This document shows, piece after piece, positions 44,829 to 53,153 of a stretch of 64,000 bases of DNA. The stretch lies in contig JAUWGP010000007.1 in the NCBI GenBank assembly GCA_030606335.1, positions 1 to 64,000 of the forward strand, written 5' to 3'. Each line of letters begins with the position of its first letter. The stretch's first letter is position 1. This DNA comes from Caldifarciminota bacterium (lineage in GTDB: Bacteria; Hydrothermota; UBA3073). A model generated the notes under the pieces. That model saw only the letters and a program-made list of their open reading frames with translations. It made no database searches and had not been told where the DNA came from. The translations under genes were made by a program, and so were the position numbers.

Positions 44829-44883
44829 TTATTAGTTAATTAGTTGAATAGTTGATTAGTTAATTGGTTGATTAGTTAATTGA
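44829..44883 (+). repeat. period-8 array
   Basis: TTAGTTAA/TTAGTTGA/ATAGTTGA/TTAGTTAA/TTGGTTGA/TTAGTTAA words between the envelope protein gene and the amidotransferase gene. Confidence 0.8.
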
Positions 44884-44927
44884 AAATTAAATAATGATAA
44901 GGAAAAAGTTAAAAGTAAAAGGGAAAA

Positions 44928-45704
44928 ATGTGTAGACTTTTAGGAAAAATAGCAGATAATACAACAGATGTTGTATTTCCATTTTTCAATGCTGATAGAC
45001 CATTTAAAAGTTTTATAAAAGAACATGGTCATGGTTGGGGTATTGGATGGTATAAGAATGGTATTCCTAAAATTTTCAAAGAAGGCTTAAGCGAGAAAGG
45101 GAGCGCTGATTATTATGAGTTTAATAAGGTTAAAGAAGTAAAATCGAAGATTATCATTGCACACCTGAGGAAAATAAAAAGTGAATATAAATTCAATATA
45201 AATTCACAACCCTTCAGGTATAAAAACTGGTTATTTGCTCATAATGGTGGTATAAACAAAGAGCGAGTTTTCAATATTCTCGAAGAAAGATGTAGAAAAT
45301 TAATAACAAGTGGAACCAATTTAGATTCTTATACTGACTCGGAATTATACTTTTTAATGATTATGCAGGAGTTAGATAAAAGAGGAAACATACTAAATGC
45401 AATTAAAGAAACAATAAATAAGATTAAAATGTTTGGTGATTATACTGGATTAAATTTCCTTCTGTCAGATGGTGAACAATTATATGCCTTTCGTGATGCA
45501 AGCCGCAAGCATGATTACTATTCCTTATTTTATATTAAACGAGATGTAAATCAAATAAACAATAGTGAAAAGGCTGTCTTAATATGTTCAGAAAAACTAA
45601 CTTATAAAGAACAATGGGAAGAAATAAAACTTGGTAGCCTGATTATAGTTGAACCTGATTTAAGTATACACAAGAAGACGATAACTGAAATGTTGAATGT
45701 TTAA
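44928..45704 (+). CDS. class II glutamine amidotransferase
   Basis: A 258-residue GATase_4 (YafJ/EgtC-like) hydrolase. The nucleophile is Cys2 (MCRLLG) after Met removal; HGHGWGIGWY, IIAHLRK and FAHNGGI form the glutamine pocket. No acceptor domain, so the partner reaction is unknown. The last codons (EMLNV) and the stop are encoded by the first words of a period-7 array (ATGTTGAATGTTTAA), so the repeat has replaced or extended the original C-terminus. Confidence 0.87.
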   Translation: MCRLLGKIADNTTDVVFPFFNADRPFKSFIKEHGHGWGIGWYKNGIPKIFKEGLSEKGSADYYEFNKVKEVKSKIIIAHLRKIKSEYKFNINSQPFRYKNWLFAHNGGINKERVFNILEERCRKLITSGTNLDSYTDSELYFLMIMQELDKRGNILNAIKETINKIKMFGDYTGLNFLLSDGEQLYAFRDASRKHDYYSLFYIKRDVNQINNSEKAVLICSEKLTYKEQWEEIKLGSLIIVEPDLSIHKKTITEMLNV

Positions 45705-46060
45705 TGTTAAATGTGGTAATAGTTGAATAGTTAATTAGTTGATTAGGTTAAATGATAAGCGATAAGGGAAGGGTGAAGAGACAAGAGCGAAAGTCATCAG
45801 TAATCAGTAAATAAAAAAAACTTTGTGCCTTTCCGTTAGCTAACGGACTTGGTGGCATTAGAAGAAATGTTGTATGTTAAATGTTGAATGCGTAGGGTGT
45901 AGAGCGTAAGGCGTCCCAGTGGAATAGTTGGCACATTCCACGGGATAAATAGGGAGTAAGGTGATAGGTGATAGAATGATTGGTTATCGGTTATCAGTTA
46001 TTAGTAAACTCAACAAACTCAATAAACTCGATAAACTCAATAACTTATTAACCTATACAA
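45688..46060 (+). repeat. composite repeat spacer in canonical order
   Basis: Period-7 words (45688-45713), period-8 words (45719-45751), period-7 again (45870-45893), GCGTAGGGTGTAGAGCGTAAGGCG, bulged hairpin (45914-45945), then period-9 AACTCAATA words (46006-46046) before the Shine-Dalgarno. TTCCGTTAGCTAACGGA (45832-45848) forms a small palindrome. Confidence 0.8.
45914..45945 (-). repeat. bulged-hairpin repeat, copy 6 (inverted)
   Basis: TCCC, unpaired A, GTGGAAT, loop AGTTGGCAC, ATTCCAC, GGGA; identical in the hairpin to copy 2, with shared flanks on both sides. Confidence 0.75.
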
Positions 46061-46074
46061 CCTGGAGGTGGAGT

Positions 46075-46860
46075 ATGAATAAAATAAAAGTTGTACTTGG
46101 TCTTTCTGTAATATTATCGATAGTTGCTTTTCTATTCATCTCATGCCAGTCTGTCCCCATTACTGAACGTAAGCAATTTATCCTTGTACCGATTAGCACT
46201 GAATTAGAGCTTGGAGCCACAACATACAATGACATCTTATCTGAATCAAAACTCTCAACTAATGCAAAGGCAGTGAATAGAATTAGAATTATTGGTCAAA
46301 GGATAGCAGATGCTACCGAGAGAACGGATTATGTATGGGAATTTAACCTGATAGACAATGATGAAGTTGCAAATGCCTTCTGTCTACCCGGTGGTAAGAT
46401 TGCCATCTATACAGGAATAATGAAACTTGCCTCGACTAATGCAGAACTTGCAACCGTTATAGGTCACGAAATATCTCATGCAATAGCCAGACATGGTGCT
46501 GAGAGGATGACTCAATTTCTTCTTTTAGAACTTGGTGGTATGGCACTTGAAGAGGCAATGAAGAAGAAGACTCGGAAGACAAAAGATCTGTCACGAATAG
46601 CCTATGGAGCTGGCACACAACTGCTCTATATTCTTCCTTACAGTAGAACACATGAATTTGAAGCAGACCATCTGGGACTGATTTATATGGCAAAAGCCGG
46701 CTATGACCCTCGTGCTGCTGTTGACTTCTGGAGAAAGATGAACGAGGAATATGGTGATAAAGAGCCACCGGAGTTCCTATCAACGCATCCAAATAGTGAG
46801 CAAAGGATAAGGAATCTGCAGGAATTATTACCTGAGGCATTGGAATACTATAATAAATGA
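46075..46860 (+). CDS. M48-family metalloprotease lipoprotein
   Basis: About 261 residues. A lipobox LFISC (Cys about 22) predicts lipid anchoring. The zinc motif is HEISH in VIGHEISHAIARHGAERM, with the third ligand Glu in HEFEADHLGLIYMAKAGYDPRA. Like LoiP and BepA it probably degrades misfolded envelope proteins in the periplasm. ATG at 46075 follows TGGAGGTGGAG; an upstream in-frame ATG at 45961 lies in repeat DNA and is rejected. Confidence 0.9.
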   Translation: MNKIKVVLGLSVILSIVAFLFISCQSVPITERKQFILVPISTELELGATTYNDILSESKLSTNAKAVNRIRIIGQRIADATERTDYVWEFNLIDNDEVANAFCLPGGKIAIYTGIMKLASTNAELATVIGHEISHAIARHGAERMTQFLLLELGGMALEEAMKKKTRKTKDLSRIAYGAGTQLLYILPYSRTHEFEADHLGLIYMAKAGYDPRAAVDFWRKMNEEYGDKEPPEFLSTHPNSEQRIRNLQELLPEALEYYNK

Positions 46861-46894
46861 GAAATGACTAATTACTCTAATTTCTAATTAAAAT

Positions 46895-47112
46895 GATAGG
46901 TTCAATGTGAGATGTTAGATGTTGTATGTTAAATGTTGAATGTGAAAGAGAGAAACGTTGAAATGGAGAATTGACCCCGATGAAATAGATGCTCATTTCA
47001 CCCTGTACGCTATGCTACAGGACAGGCAGGGTAAACGATTGAATATTGAAGAAAGACAAGGAAAAAGTAAAAAGTTAAAAGGAAAAAGGGAAAATGATAA
47101 AGGGAAAATGAG
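46895..47112 (+). repeat. short period-7 array and mixed repeats
   Basis: ATGTTAG/ATGTTGT/ATGTTAA/ATGTTGA words at about 46911-46943, then CATTTCACCCTGTACGCTATG...CAGGACAGGCAGGGT, a degenerate hairpin relative (46994-47033), and purine-rich text up to the msrB start. No gene. Confidence 0.6.
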
Positions 47113-47583
47113 ATGAAAAATGAGAAAAATCATAAAGAGCAACAGGTTAAGGTATATAATTTCGAGAAAGGGAAATTAGAAATAGTGAATAAGGTATCCA
47201 GGACAGATGAGGAATGGAAAAAGGCACTTAACCTCGACCAATTTATAGTTACCAGAAAAAAGGGGACAGAAAAGGCGTTTACAGGAGAATACTACAACAA
47301 CAAAAAGAAGGGAATCTATAAGTGCATTTGTTGCGGCAATGACCTATTCAATTCAGATACTAAATTTGATTCGGGAACAGGATGGCCAAGTTTCTGGGAA
47401 CCAATTTTCCAACAGAATATAAGAACAGAAATTAATAAAAGTCTTAAAAAGATTAGAACCGAAGTACTTTGTAGTATATGTAATGCTCATCTTGGTCATG
47501 TTTTTGATGATGGTCCCAAACCGACTAAAAAAAGATACTGTATCAATTCAGTGGCGTTGAAATTTGTAAAAAAAGTAAAATAA
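47113..47583 (+). CDS. msrB: peptide-methionine (R)-S-oxide reductase MsrB
   Basis: A 156-residue SelR/MsrB repairing oxidised methionine. Zinc is held by Cys71/Cys74 and Cys120/Cys123; the catalytic residue is Cys143 in KRYCINSVAL. GTGWPSFWEP and HLGHVFDDGP complete the site. No MsrA domain is fused. No signal peptide, so cytoplasmic. No clear Shine-Dalgarno. Confidence 0.95.
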   Translation: MKNEKNHKEQQVKVYNFEKGKLEIVNKVSRTDEEWKKALNLDQFIVTRKKGTEKAFTGEYYNNKKKGIYKCICCGNDLFNSDTKFDSGTGWPSFWEPIFQQNIRTEINKSLKKIRTEVLCSICNAHLGHVFDDGPKPTKKRYCINSVALKFVKKVK

Positions 47584-47607
47584 GTAGTGAGTTTGGGAGG
47601 CTTTATT

Positions 47608-48135
47608 ATGTTTAAAATGGGTAAAGTAATCTTCCGTGAGGTTCAGAAATTTCGACAGGTATGGTTATGGACTATTATCCTATTTATAGCAGGTGTCGCA
47701 TGGTATGGATTCATACAGCAACTTATTTTAAAAATACCATTCGGAAATCATCCAACATCAAATATTGTGATGATTATTACCTGGATTATTGCTGGTATGG
47801 GTCTACCAGCACTTTTCTGTTCAACCAGACTTATAACAGAAGTTCGCACTGATGGATTGTATATTCACTATTTACCCTTTCACTTCTCCCCTCGTAGAAT
47901 ACCATTTAATGAAATAAAAAGCTTTAAAGCACGAACCTATAGCCCTCTTATGGAATATGGTGGCTGGGGAATCCGTATTGGTTTGAGAGGTCAGGCATAT
48001 AATGTAAGCGGTAATCGAGGTGTACAATTGGTGCTTTTTGATGGAAAGCGAATACTTATCGGTTCACAAAAAGCGGAAGAACTTGCCAGAGCAATCGATT
48101 CAGCTATGGAAAAGAACAATAAGGATGAATTCTGA
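47608..48135 (+). CDS. DUF6141-like membrane protein
   Basis: About 175 residues. Two membrane segments (about 20-40 and 55-75) are followed by a PH-like beta domain: TEVRTDGLYIHYLPFHFSPRRIPFNEIKSFKARTY, EYGGWGIRIGLRGQAYNVSGNRGVQLVLFDGKRILIGSQKAEEL. The pattern matches DUF6141 as recalled; function unknown. GGGAGG at 47595-47600 selects the ATG at 47608 over one upstream. Probably co-transcribed with msrB, 24 bases away. Confidence 0.8.
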   Translation: MFKMGKVIFREVQKFRQVWLWTIILFIAGVAWYGFIQQLILKIPFGNHPTSNIVMIITWIIAGMGLPALFCSTRLITEVRTDGLYIHYLPFHFSPRRIPFNEIKSFKARTYSPLMEYGGWGIRIGLRGQAYNVSGNRGVQLVLFDGKRILIGSQKAEELARAIDSAMEKNNKDEF

Positions 48136-48192
48136 TTTATCTACTCGCATCCTATTCCCTTCCAAAATATCATAAATGAGTATTCTAATAAT

Positions 48193-49086
48193 ATGATTAA
48201 ACTATTCTATTATCTCACCTGGCTGGTTAAGTGCAAATTCTTTAAGAAAAAAATTCCATTAACCAGTTCTATTATCATAACAGATAAATGTAATTTAAAA
48301 TGTAAACATTGTATTGTTGCTAACTTAGGGTATAAGGACTTAGCATTTTATGAGGTTAAAAAAGCTATTAAAAAGTTGTTCCAAAGTGGTTCCCGAATGC
48401 TTGTAATTACCGGAGGGGAACCATTTTTATGGAAGAATAATAACTATACCATAGATGATGCAGTAGAATATGCGAAACAATTAGGCTTTTTTCGAGTAGT
48501 AATATGTACTAATGGAACTTTTAAATTGGAATCGAAGGCTGATTATTTATGGGTAAGTCTCGATGGTTTTCCTGAAGAACATAAGGTTATTAGAGGTGAT
48601 GTATACTCTCAGGTAGTAAAAAACATCACTTCTTCTTCTCATCATGGTATATATATAAATTTCACTATAAGTAAAATCAATTTTCACAATCTTGAAAATT
48701 CTGCAGAATATATTTTTAACCTCAAGAATGTAAAAGGTATCCTGTTTCATATCTTCACACCATACATTGGTTCGAATAAAAATCTGGCTTTGAATAGTGA
48801 TGAAAGAAATTATTCAATAGATAAACTGTATAAAATCAAGAAAAGACATCCAATAAGAGTATCTAATACCTTTTCAGGTATAAGAACCTTAAAAAAGGAT
48901 AATTGGATTAGACCCATATGGTCGAGTATTACGATAAATCAGGGTGAAATAGGGCCTTGTTGTTGTCGGAAGGGAATTTACAATGAGGATGTCTGTCGTA
49001 ACTGTGGGTGTACCCCCGCAATAGAGACATGGGTTTTAGAGCGACTCAGTCCTCTTGCAATAATTGAAAATCTGCGTTTCTTATGA
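48193..49086 (+). CDS. radical SAM protein
   Basis: A 297-residue radical SAM enzyme. Cluster motif CNLKCKHC (Cys33, 37, 40), SAM-contact ITGGEPFLW, and YLWVSLDG. A cysteine-rich C-terminal patch (GPCCCRKGIYNEDVCRNCGC) could hold a second cluster or zinc, somewhat like SPASM-type enzymes. The closest-looking class is HpnH/MoaA-like; substrate unknown. No Shine-Dalgarno before the ATG. Confidence 0.85.
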   Translation: MIKLFYYLTWLVKCKFFKKKIPLTSSIIITDKCNLKCKHCIVANLGYKDLAFYEVKKAIKKLFQSGSRMLVITGGEPFLWKNNNYTIDDAVEYAKQLGFFRVVICTNGTFKLESKADYLWVSLDGFPEEHKVIRGDVYSQVVKNITSSSHHGIYINFTISKINFHNLENSAEYIFNLKNVKGILFHIFTPYIGSNKNLALNSDERNYSIDKLYKIKKRHPIRVSNTFSGIRTLKKDNWIRPIWSSITINQGEIGPCCCRKGIYNEDVCRNCGCTPAIETWVLERLSPLAIIENLRFL

Positions 49087-49104
49087 GAAAGATAGGTAAC
49101 AGGT

Positions 49105-49227
49105 TTTAGGTGATAGGTGAAATGTTGAATGTTAGATGTTGAATGTTAGATGTTAAATGTTGTATGTTAAATATTGAATGTTAAATGAGATAAGAGTTGA
49201 TTAGTTGAATAGTTAATTGGTTGATTA
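49105..49227 (+). repeat. 7-mer then 8-mer array before racemase gene
   Basis: ATGTTGA/ATGTTAG/ATGTTAA/ATGTTGT/ATATTGA words (49121-49186), joint GATAAGAG, then AGTTGATT/AGTTGAAT/AGTTAATT/GGTTGATT, ending at the dyad at 49228. The layout is the same as at 33465-33600. Confidence 0.85.
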
Positions 49228-49247
49228 GGTATAATGAATATTATTCC
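49228..49247 (+). promoter_or_regulatory. GGTATAAT dyad
   Basis: GGTATAAT, GAAT, ATTATTCC: the same dyad as at 33581 with one mismatched pair, followed by AGG and ATG at 49260. Confidence 0.55.
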
Positions 49248-49259
49248 AGGTAGACTTTT

Positions 49260-49952
49260 ATGAAAAAGATTGGTATTATTGGTGGATTAGGACCTGAATC
49301 AACGATTGATTACTATCGTTTAATCCTTGATTTATACCGTAAAGAAAAAACTGAGAAAGAAGGTCCCGAAATCATAATTTACAGCCTTAATTTTAATAAA
49401 GTTTTTAGAATAATGGAAACTATGAGATGGGATAAATTGAAAGATTTACTGGTGGATGCAGTAAAGTCAATTTCAAAGGCTGGTGCTGACTTCGCACTTA
49501 TCGCTTCTAATACACCCCATATAGTATTTGAACAGGTTAAAGCCCTCTCCCCTATACCGATGTTGAGTATTGTTGAGGAGACATGTAAGGTAATTGAATG
49601 TCTAAGTTTAAAAAAAGTTGGTCTATTTGGCACACAGATTACAATGCAGTCAGATTACTATCAAAAGGTATTCGAAAGGTATAGTATCACAATTGCTGTT
49701 CCCAAAAAACATGAACAGGAATATATACATAAAAAAATAACGACTGAACTTCTTTTTGGAAAAATTCTTGAAGAAACAAGAAAAGGACTTCTTTCGATTG
49801 TTGAAAAAATGATAGAGAGGAATTCGATACAGGGTTTAATTCTTGGATGTACGGAAATACCTTTGATCCTTACCAAAGATGATTTCGGTATAACCTTTTT
49901 TAATACTTCGAAAATACATGCCGAGAGTGCAGTGAAATACTGCCTATCTTAA
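49260..49952 (+). CDS. aspartate/glutamate racemase family protein
   Basis: A 230-residue Asp/Glu racemase-fold protein: MKKIGIIGGLGPESTIDYY and the second catalytic site LGCTEIPLIL with its Cys. The first site reads LIASNTPHI, where canonical aspartate racemases have Cys before Asn-Thr; here it is Ser. With one of two catalytic Cys missing it may be a one-base racemase variant, an isomerase or a hydrolase. Flanked upstream by repeats and downstream by REP elements. Confidence 0.83.
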   Translation: MKKIGIIGGLGPESTIDYYRLILDLYRKEKTEKEGPEIIIYSLNFNKVFRIMETMRWDKLKDLLVDAVKSISKAGADFALIASNTPHIVFEQVKALSPIPMLSIVEETCKVIECLSLKKVGLFGTQITMQSDYYQKVFERYSITIAVPKKHEQEYIHKKITTELLFGKILEETRKGLLSIVEKMIERNSIQGLILGCTEIPLILTKDDFGITFFNTSKIHAESAVKYCLS

Positions 49953-49977
49953 ATCTAAACTATTCCCCCTAAAAAAT

Positions 49978-50300
49978 TATACAGGAGTGACACCATTTAT
50001 GGTGTTATAGAAATGACAGCATTTTTGATCTTACAAAGACTTGTCATCGTTTTTTTATAACAGTCTGAAGACTGTCACTCCTTTATGTCTTTTCTGATTT
50101 GCAAAATATGAGATTACTTCGTCGTTCCACTCCTCGCAATGACGTGAGTGAGAGTCTGTCATTGCGAGTCCCGATGACAATCGGGACGCAGCAATCTCAT
50201 TTTCAATATCACTATTTTTAACAGTCTAAAGACCGTCACTCCTTTTATAACAGTCTAAAGACCGTCACTCCTTCTTGTACTCCCAGAACTCCAGTATATG
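49978..50300. repeat. REP cluster
   Basis: GGAGTGACACCATTTATGGTGTTA (49984-50007). AACAGTCTGAAGACTGTCACTCC (50060-50082) and two tandem AACAGTCTAAAGACCGTCAC copies (50220-50274, period 28). Between them a GCAATGACG...GTCATTGCGAG...GCAATCTCATTT nested inverted repeat (50106-50203), the same family as at 21013. No gene seen from 49953 to 50451. Confidence 0.75.
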
Positions 50301-50451
50301 AGATTGCTTAAATTACGTTCGAAATGACATAGAAGGATGTGTCTTGTAGATAAGAATAAATCTGAAACCTTTTCTAAAATCTGTCGTATAATTAATTGAA
50401 TATATAGAAGATCATTGAAACTTTATTAATCTACAAAAAAAGGGGGGAGAG

Positions 50452-50757
50452 ATGATAGGAATAATCGGAATAATAACTGTAGTTATGCAGATATCAGTTC
50501 CCACAAACAATTATGTGGAAAGAGATCAGATTCCATTTGCAGGATGGATGCCCGAGATAGTCGTTACTGCTTCAAGATATTATGAAGAGGATTATGATTC
50601 TATTCCTTATATTGGTATGATGCCTGAAATAGTAGTTACGGCACCAAGATACTATGGTGAAGAGAATAAATCTGTTACTGATAACGATAGTTCGATTATA
50701 ACAAACAGAGTTTTTAACACCACATCTTCATCGATAGAAAAAGGGAAAGAACTATAA
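50452..50757 (+). CDS. small exported-looking protein with two TonB-box-like repeats
   Basis: A 101-residue product. A hydrophobic N-terminus (1-14) is followed by two tandem 24-residue units (25-48 and 49-72) of the form D-x-IP-[FY]-x-G-x-MPEIVVTA-[SP]-RYY. EIVVTA[ST]R is the motif found at the N-terminus of many TonB-dependent receptors. The rest is polar. No barrel is attached. A GGGGGGAG Shine-Dalgarno and a strong terminator frame it as a stand-alone gene. Confidence 0.7.
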   Translation: MIGIIGIITVVMQISVPTNNYVERDQIPFAGWMPEIVVTASRYYEEDYDSIPYIGMMPEIVVTAPRYYGEENKSVTDNDSSIITNRVFNTTSSSIEKGKEL

Positions 50758-50792
50758 ATCTGATATCTGCTCATCCACTGTAATACCCCAGC

Positions 50793-50832
50793 AAAGCCCC
50801 TTTGATACTACACAAAGGGGCTTTTATTTTTT
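50793..50832 (+). terminator. Rho-independent terminator
   Basis: AAAGCCCCTTTG (50793-50804), 8-base loop, CAAAGGGGCTTT (50813-50824), then a T-rich run to 50832. It ends the small-gene transcript; the next promoter begins two bases later. Confidence 0.9.
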
Positions 50833-50834
50833 AC

Positions 50835-50863
50835 TTGACAAAGTTAATTTTTAGAGTTATAAT
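50835..50863 (+). promoter_or_regulatory. promoter of the corrinoid methyltransferase cluster
   Basis: TTGACA (50835-50840), 17 bases, TATAAT (50858-50863), directly after the terminator. Leader about 115 bases to the ATG at 50986, with no recognised riboswitch. Confidence 0.82.
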
Positions 50864-50985
50864 CAGAGGTTAAATTACTACTGCATATATTATAAAGAAA
50901 TTAAATCGAAATAGGTATTGAAGAAGATACTTAAAAATAGATAAAGGATTTAAAAACAGATATTAACTACTAATGACCTATTATT

Positions 50986-52452
50986 ATGAGACCTGTTATT
51001 AGATTTTTGGAAGATAAACTAATAGAAAGGATAATTACTGAAGCAAGATATATACTCTGCAAGCTGGGTGTCGAAATACACAATAAATATATTCTATCTA
51101 TACTCGCCGATAATGGTGCCATGGTTAATTTAGACAAATATCATGTCTGGTTTACTGAGGATATAATAGATATGGCTTTACAAACCACACCTGAATCATT
51201 TAAACTTTTTGACGTACTTGGTAACAAAACACATAATTTTTCAAAACAAAACGTATATTTTACCCCAGGTTCGGCTGCACTGAATATATTAGATTCTAAA
51301 ACAAAAAAAATACGTAGACCAACCACGAACGATTATATAAACTATACCAAGGTTATAAGCCAGCTTGAAAACATTGCATCTCAAAGCACTGCATTCATAC
51401 CAGCAGACGTGCATGAAAAGGTTTCTGACAGCTATCGGCTTTATTTAAGTCTATTATTTTGTGAAAAGCCTGTCATTACTGGAACTTTCACTATTGAATC
51501 ATTTAATGTAATGAAAGATTTTCAACTGGCCATTCGTGGAACAAAAGATGCGTTGAAAGAAAAACCACTTACGATATTCTCCTGTTGTCCCACATCACCA
51601 CTTAAGTGGAGTGATGTCACATCACAAAATACAGTAGATTGTGCCTTATACTCAATACCGATCGAGTTCATATCCATGCCCTTATCTGGATTTATGGCAC
51701 CTGTTACCCTGGTTGGAACACTGGTTCAACATACAGCCGAGACTTTAAGTGGTATCGTTATTAGCCAACTTAGTAATCCAGGAACTCCTGTTCTTTATGG
51801 TGGTTCACCTGCAATATTTGATATTCGGTATGAAACAACTCCAATGGGTGCTGTGGAAACACAGATGATTGATTGTGCATACAACGAAATTGGAAAATAT
51901 TTGGGCATACCAACGCAGGCATACATTTCGCTTAGCGATTCGAAGCAACTTGACGCCCAGGCTGGTCTTGAATCATCAATGGGTGCAACGCTGGCTGTAC
52001 TGTCAGGTATCAACAACATATCAGGTCCTGGTATGCTTGATTTTGAGAGTTGTCAAAGCCTTGAGAAGCTAATATTAGATAATGAAATCTGTGGAATGGC
52101 CCTCCGTCTAATCAAAGGCATCAAACCCAAAGAAGATTTCCCTGCTATTCCAAGGTTTCAGGAACTTCTTGCCGAAAAGCACCTGTTAATATCAAAACAT
52201 ACACGTCGCTATCTCAAGGAAGAACAATACGTTCCAGGACCAGTAATTGACCGAGCAAATAGAGACAGATGGCAGGAGGATGGAGGTTTAAGCCTTTATA
52301 ACCGTGCATTCGGAGAAGTTGAAAGACTAATAAATGAATACAAACCATCAAGGTTGAACAGTGGTATTAAAAAAGAGTTAAGAAAACTTATGGAGAATGA
52401 AGCGAAACGTTATGGAATGGAAAAGCTTCCATCGTACAACAAAGTTAAATAA
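50986..52452 (+). CDS. MttB-like (non-pyrrolysine) trimethylamine methyltransferase family protein
   Basis: A 488-residue MttB-superfamily TIM-barrel enzyme: RYILCKLGVEIHN, VYFTPGSAALNI, GGSPAIFDIRYETTPMGAVETQMIDCAYNEIGKYLGIPTQAY, and GLESSMGATLAVLSGINNISGPGMLDF. The frame has no in-frame TAG, so it lacks the pyrrolysine of true trimethylamine enzymes, like MtgB-type proteins acting on glycine betaine, proline betaine or similar. It should move a methyl group to the corrinoid protein encoded immediately downstream (start directly after this stop). Confidence 0.88.
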   Translation: MRPVIRFLEDKLIERIITEARYILCKLGVEIHNKYILSILADNGAMVNLDKYHVWFTEDIIDMALQTTPESFKLFDVLGNKTHNFSKQNVYFTPGSAALNILDSKTKKIRRPTTNDYINYTKVISQLENIASQSTAFIPADVHEKVSDSYRLYLSLLFCEKPVITGTFTIESFNVMKDFQLAIRGTKDALKEKPLTIFSCCPTSPLKWSDVTSQNTVDCALYSIPIEFISMPLSGFMAPVTLVGTLVQHTAETLSGIVISQLSNPGTPVLYGGSPAIFDIRYETTPMGAVETQMIDCAYNEIGKYLGIPTQAYISLSDSKQLDAQAGLESSMGATLAVLSGINNISGPGMLDFESCQSLEKLILDNEICGMALRLIKGIKPKEDFPAIPRFQELLAEKHLLISKHTRRYLKEEQYVPGPVIDRANRDRWQEDGGLSLYNRAFGEVERLINEYKPSRLNSGIKKELRKLMENEAKRYGMEKLPSYNKVK

Positions 52453-53100
52453 ATGGATATACTAAATAAAATATCGGAATATTTACAAGATGGAAACATT
52501 GAAATGGTATCAGAACTTACAAAGCAGGCAATAAAAGAAAAGATACCACCCAAGGAGATACTTGACAATGGTTTGATTGATGGTATGAACGTAATAGGAG
52601 AAAAGTTCAAAATACACGAAATATTCATACCAGATGTTCTTTTAGCTGCAAAGTCAATGTATGCAGGGATGAATGAATTAAAACCTCTTCTTATCAAGGC
52701 AGGAATCCCTGCAATTGGGAAGATTGTTATTGGTACTATCCAGGGAGACCTCCATGACATTGGCAAAAATCTCGTCGCTATTATGCTAAAAGGAGCAGGA
52801 TTTGAGGTAATTGACCTTGGTAATAATGTTCCACCCGAAAAATTCATAGAGACTGCCAAAAGGGAAAATGCTGACGTTATTGGTATGTCTGCTTTACTAA
52901 CAACAACTATGACAGCTATGAAGAAGGTTATAGACCTTTTAAAAGAGCAGGGCTTGTCTAATAAAATAAAGGTTATAATTGGTGGCGCCCCCACATCAGA
53001 GGAGTTTGCACGACAAATTGGGGCAGACGCATATTGTTATGATGCAGCAAGTGCGGTTGAATCTGTAAAAGTTTTAATAGCAAATAAATTTAAGCGATAG
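52453..53100 (+). CDS. corrinoid (B12-binding) methyl-carrier protein, MttC-like
   Basis: A 215-residue two-domain carrier. A helical cap (1-85) precedes the Rossmann-like B12 domain with GDLHDIGKN, where His101 is the lower cobalt ligand, then VIDLGNNVPPEKF, GMSALLTTT and VIIGGAPTSEEFA. It receives a methyl group from the MttB-like enzyme and presents it to an acceptor methyltransferase, probably the homocysteine enzyme downstream. Confidence 0.93.
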   Translation: MDILNKISEYLQDGNIEMVSELTKQAIKEKIPPKEILDNGLIDGMNVIGEKFKIHEIFIPDVLLAAKSMYAGMNELKPLLIKAGIPAIGKIVIGTIQGDLHDIGKNLVAIMLKGAGFEVIDLGNNVPPEKFIETAKRENADVIGMSALLTTTMTAMKKVIDLLKEQGLSNKIKVIIGGAPTSEEFARQIGADAYCYDAASAVESVKVLIANKFKR

Positions 53101-53153
53101 TAATAAGATAGAATAATTAATGTAATTTATCAATATAATATTCATAACTCAAG

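Noticed and set aside
45961-46074. N-terminal extension of the M48 protease
   Set aside because: The 38 extra codons are translated repeat words; a strong Shine-Dalgarno and lipoprotein signal begin at 46075.
50986-52452. Pyrrolysine-containing MttB
   Set aside because: The frame is open for 488 residues with no in-frame TAG, so it is a non-pyrrolysine homologue.
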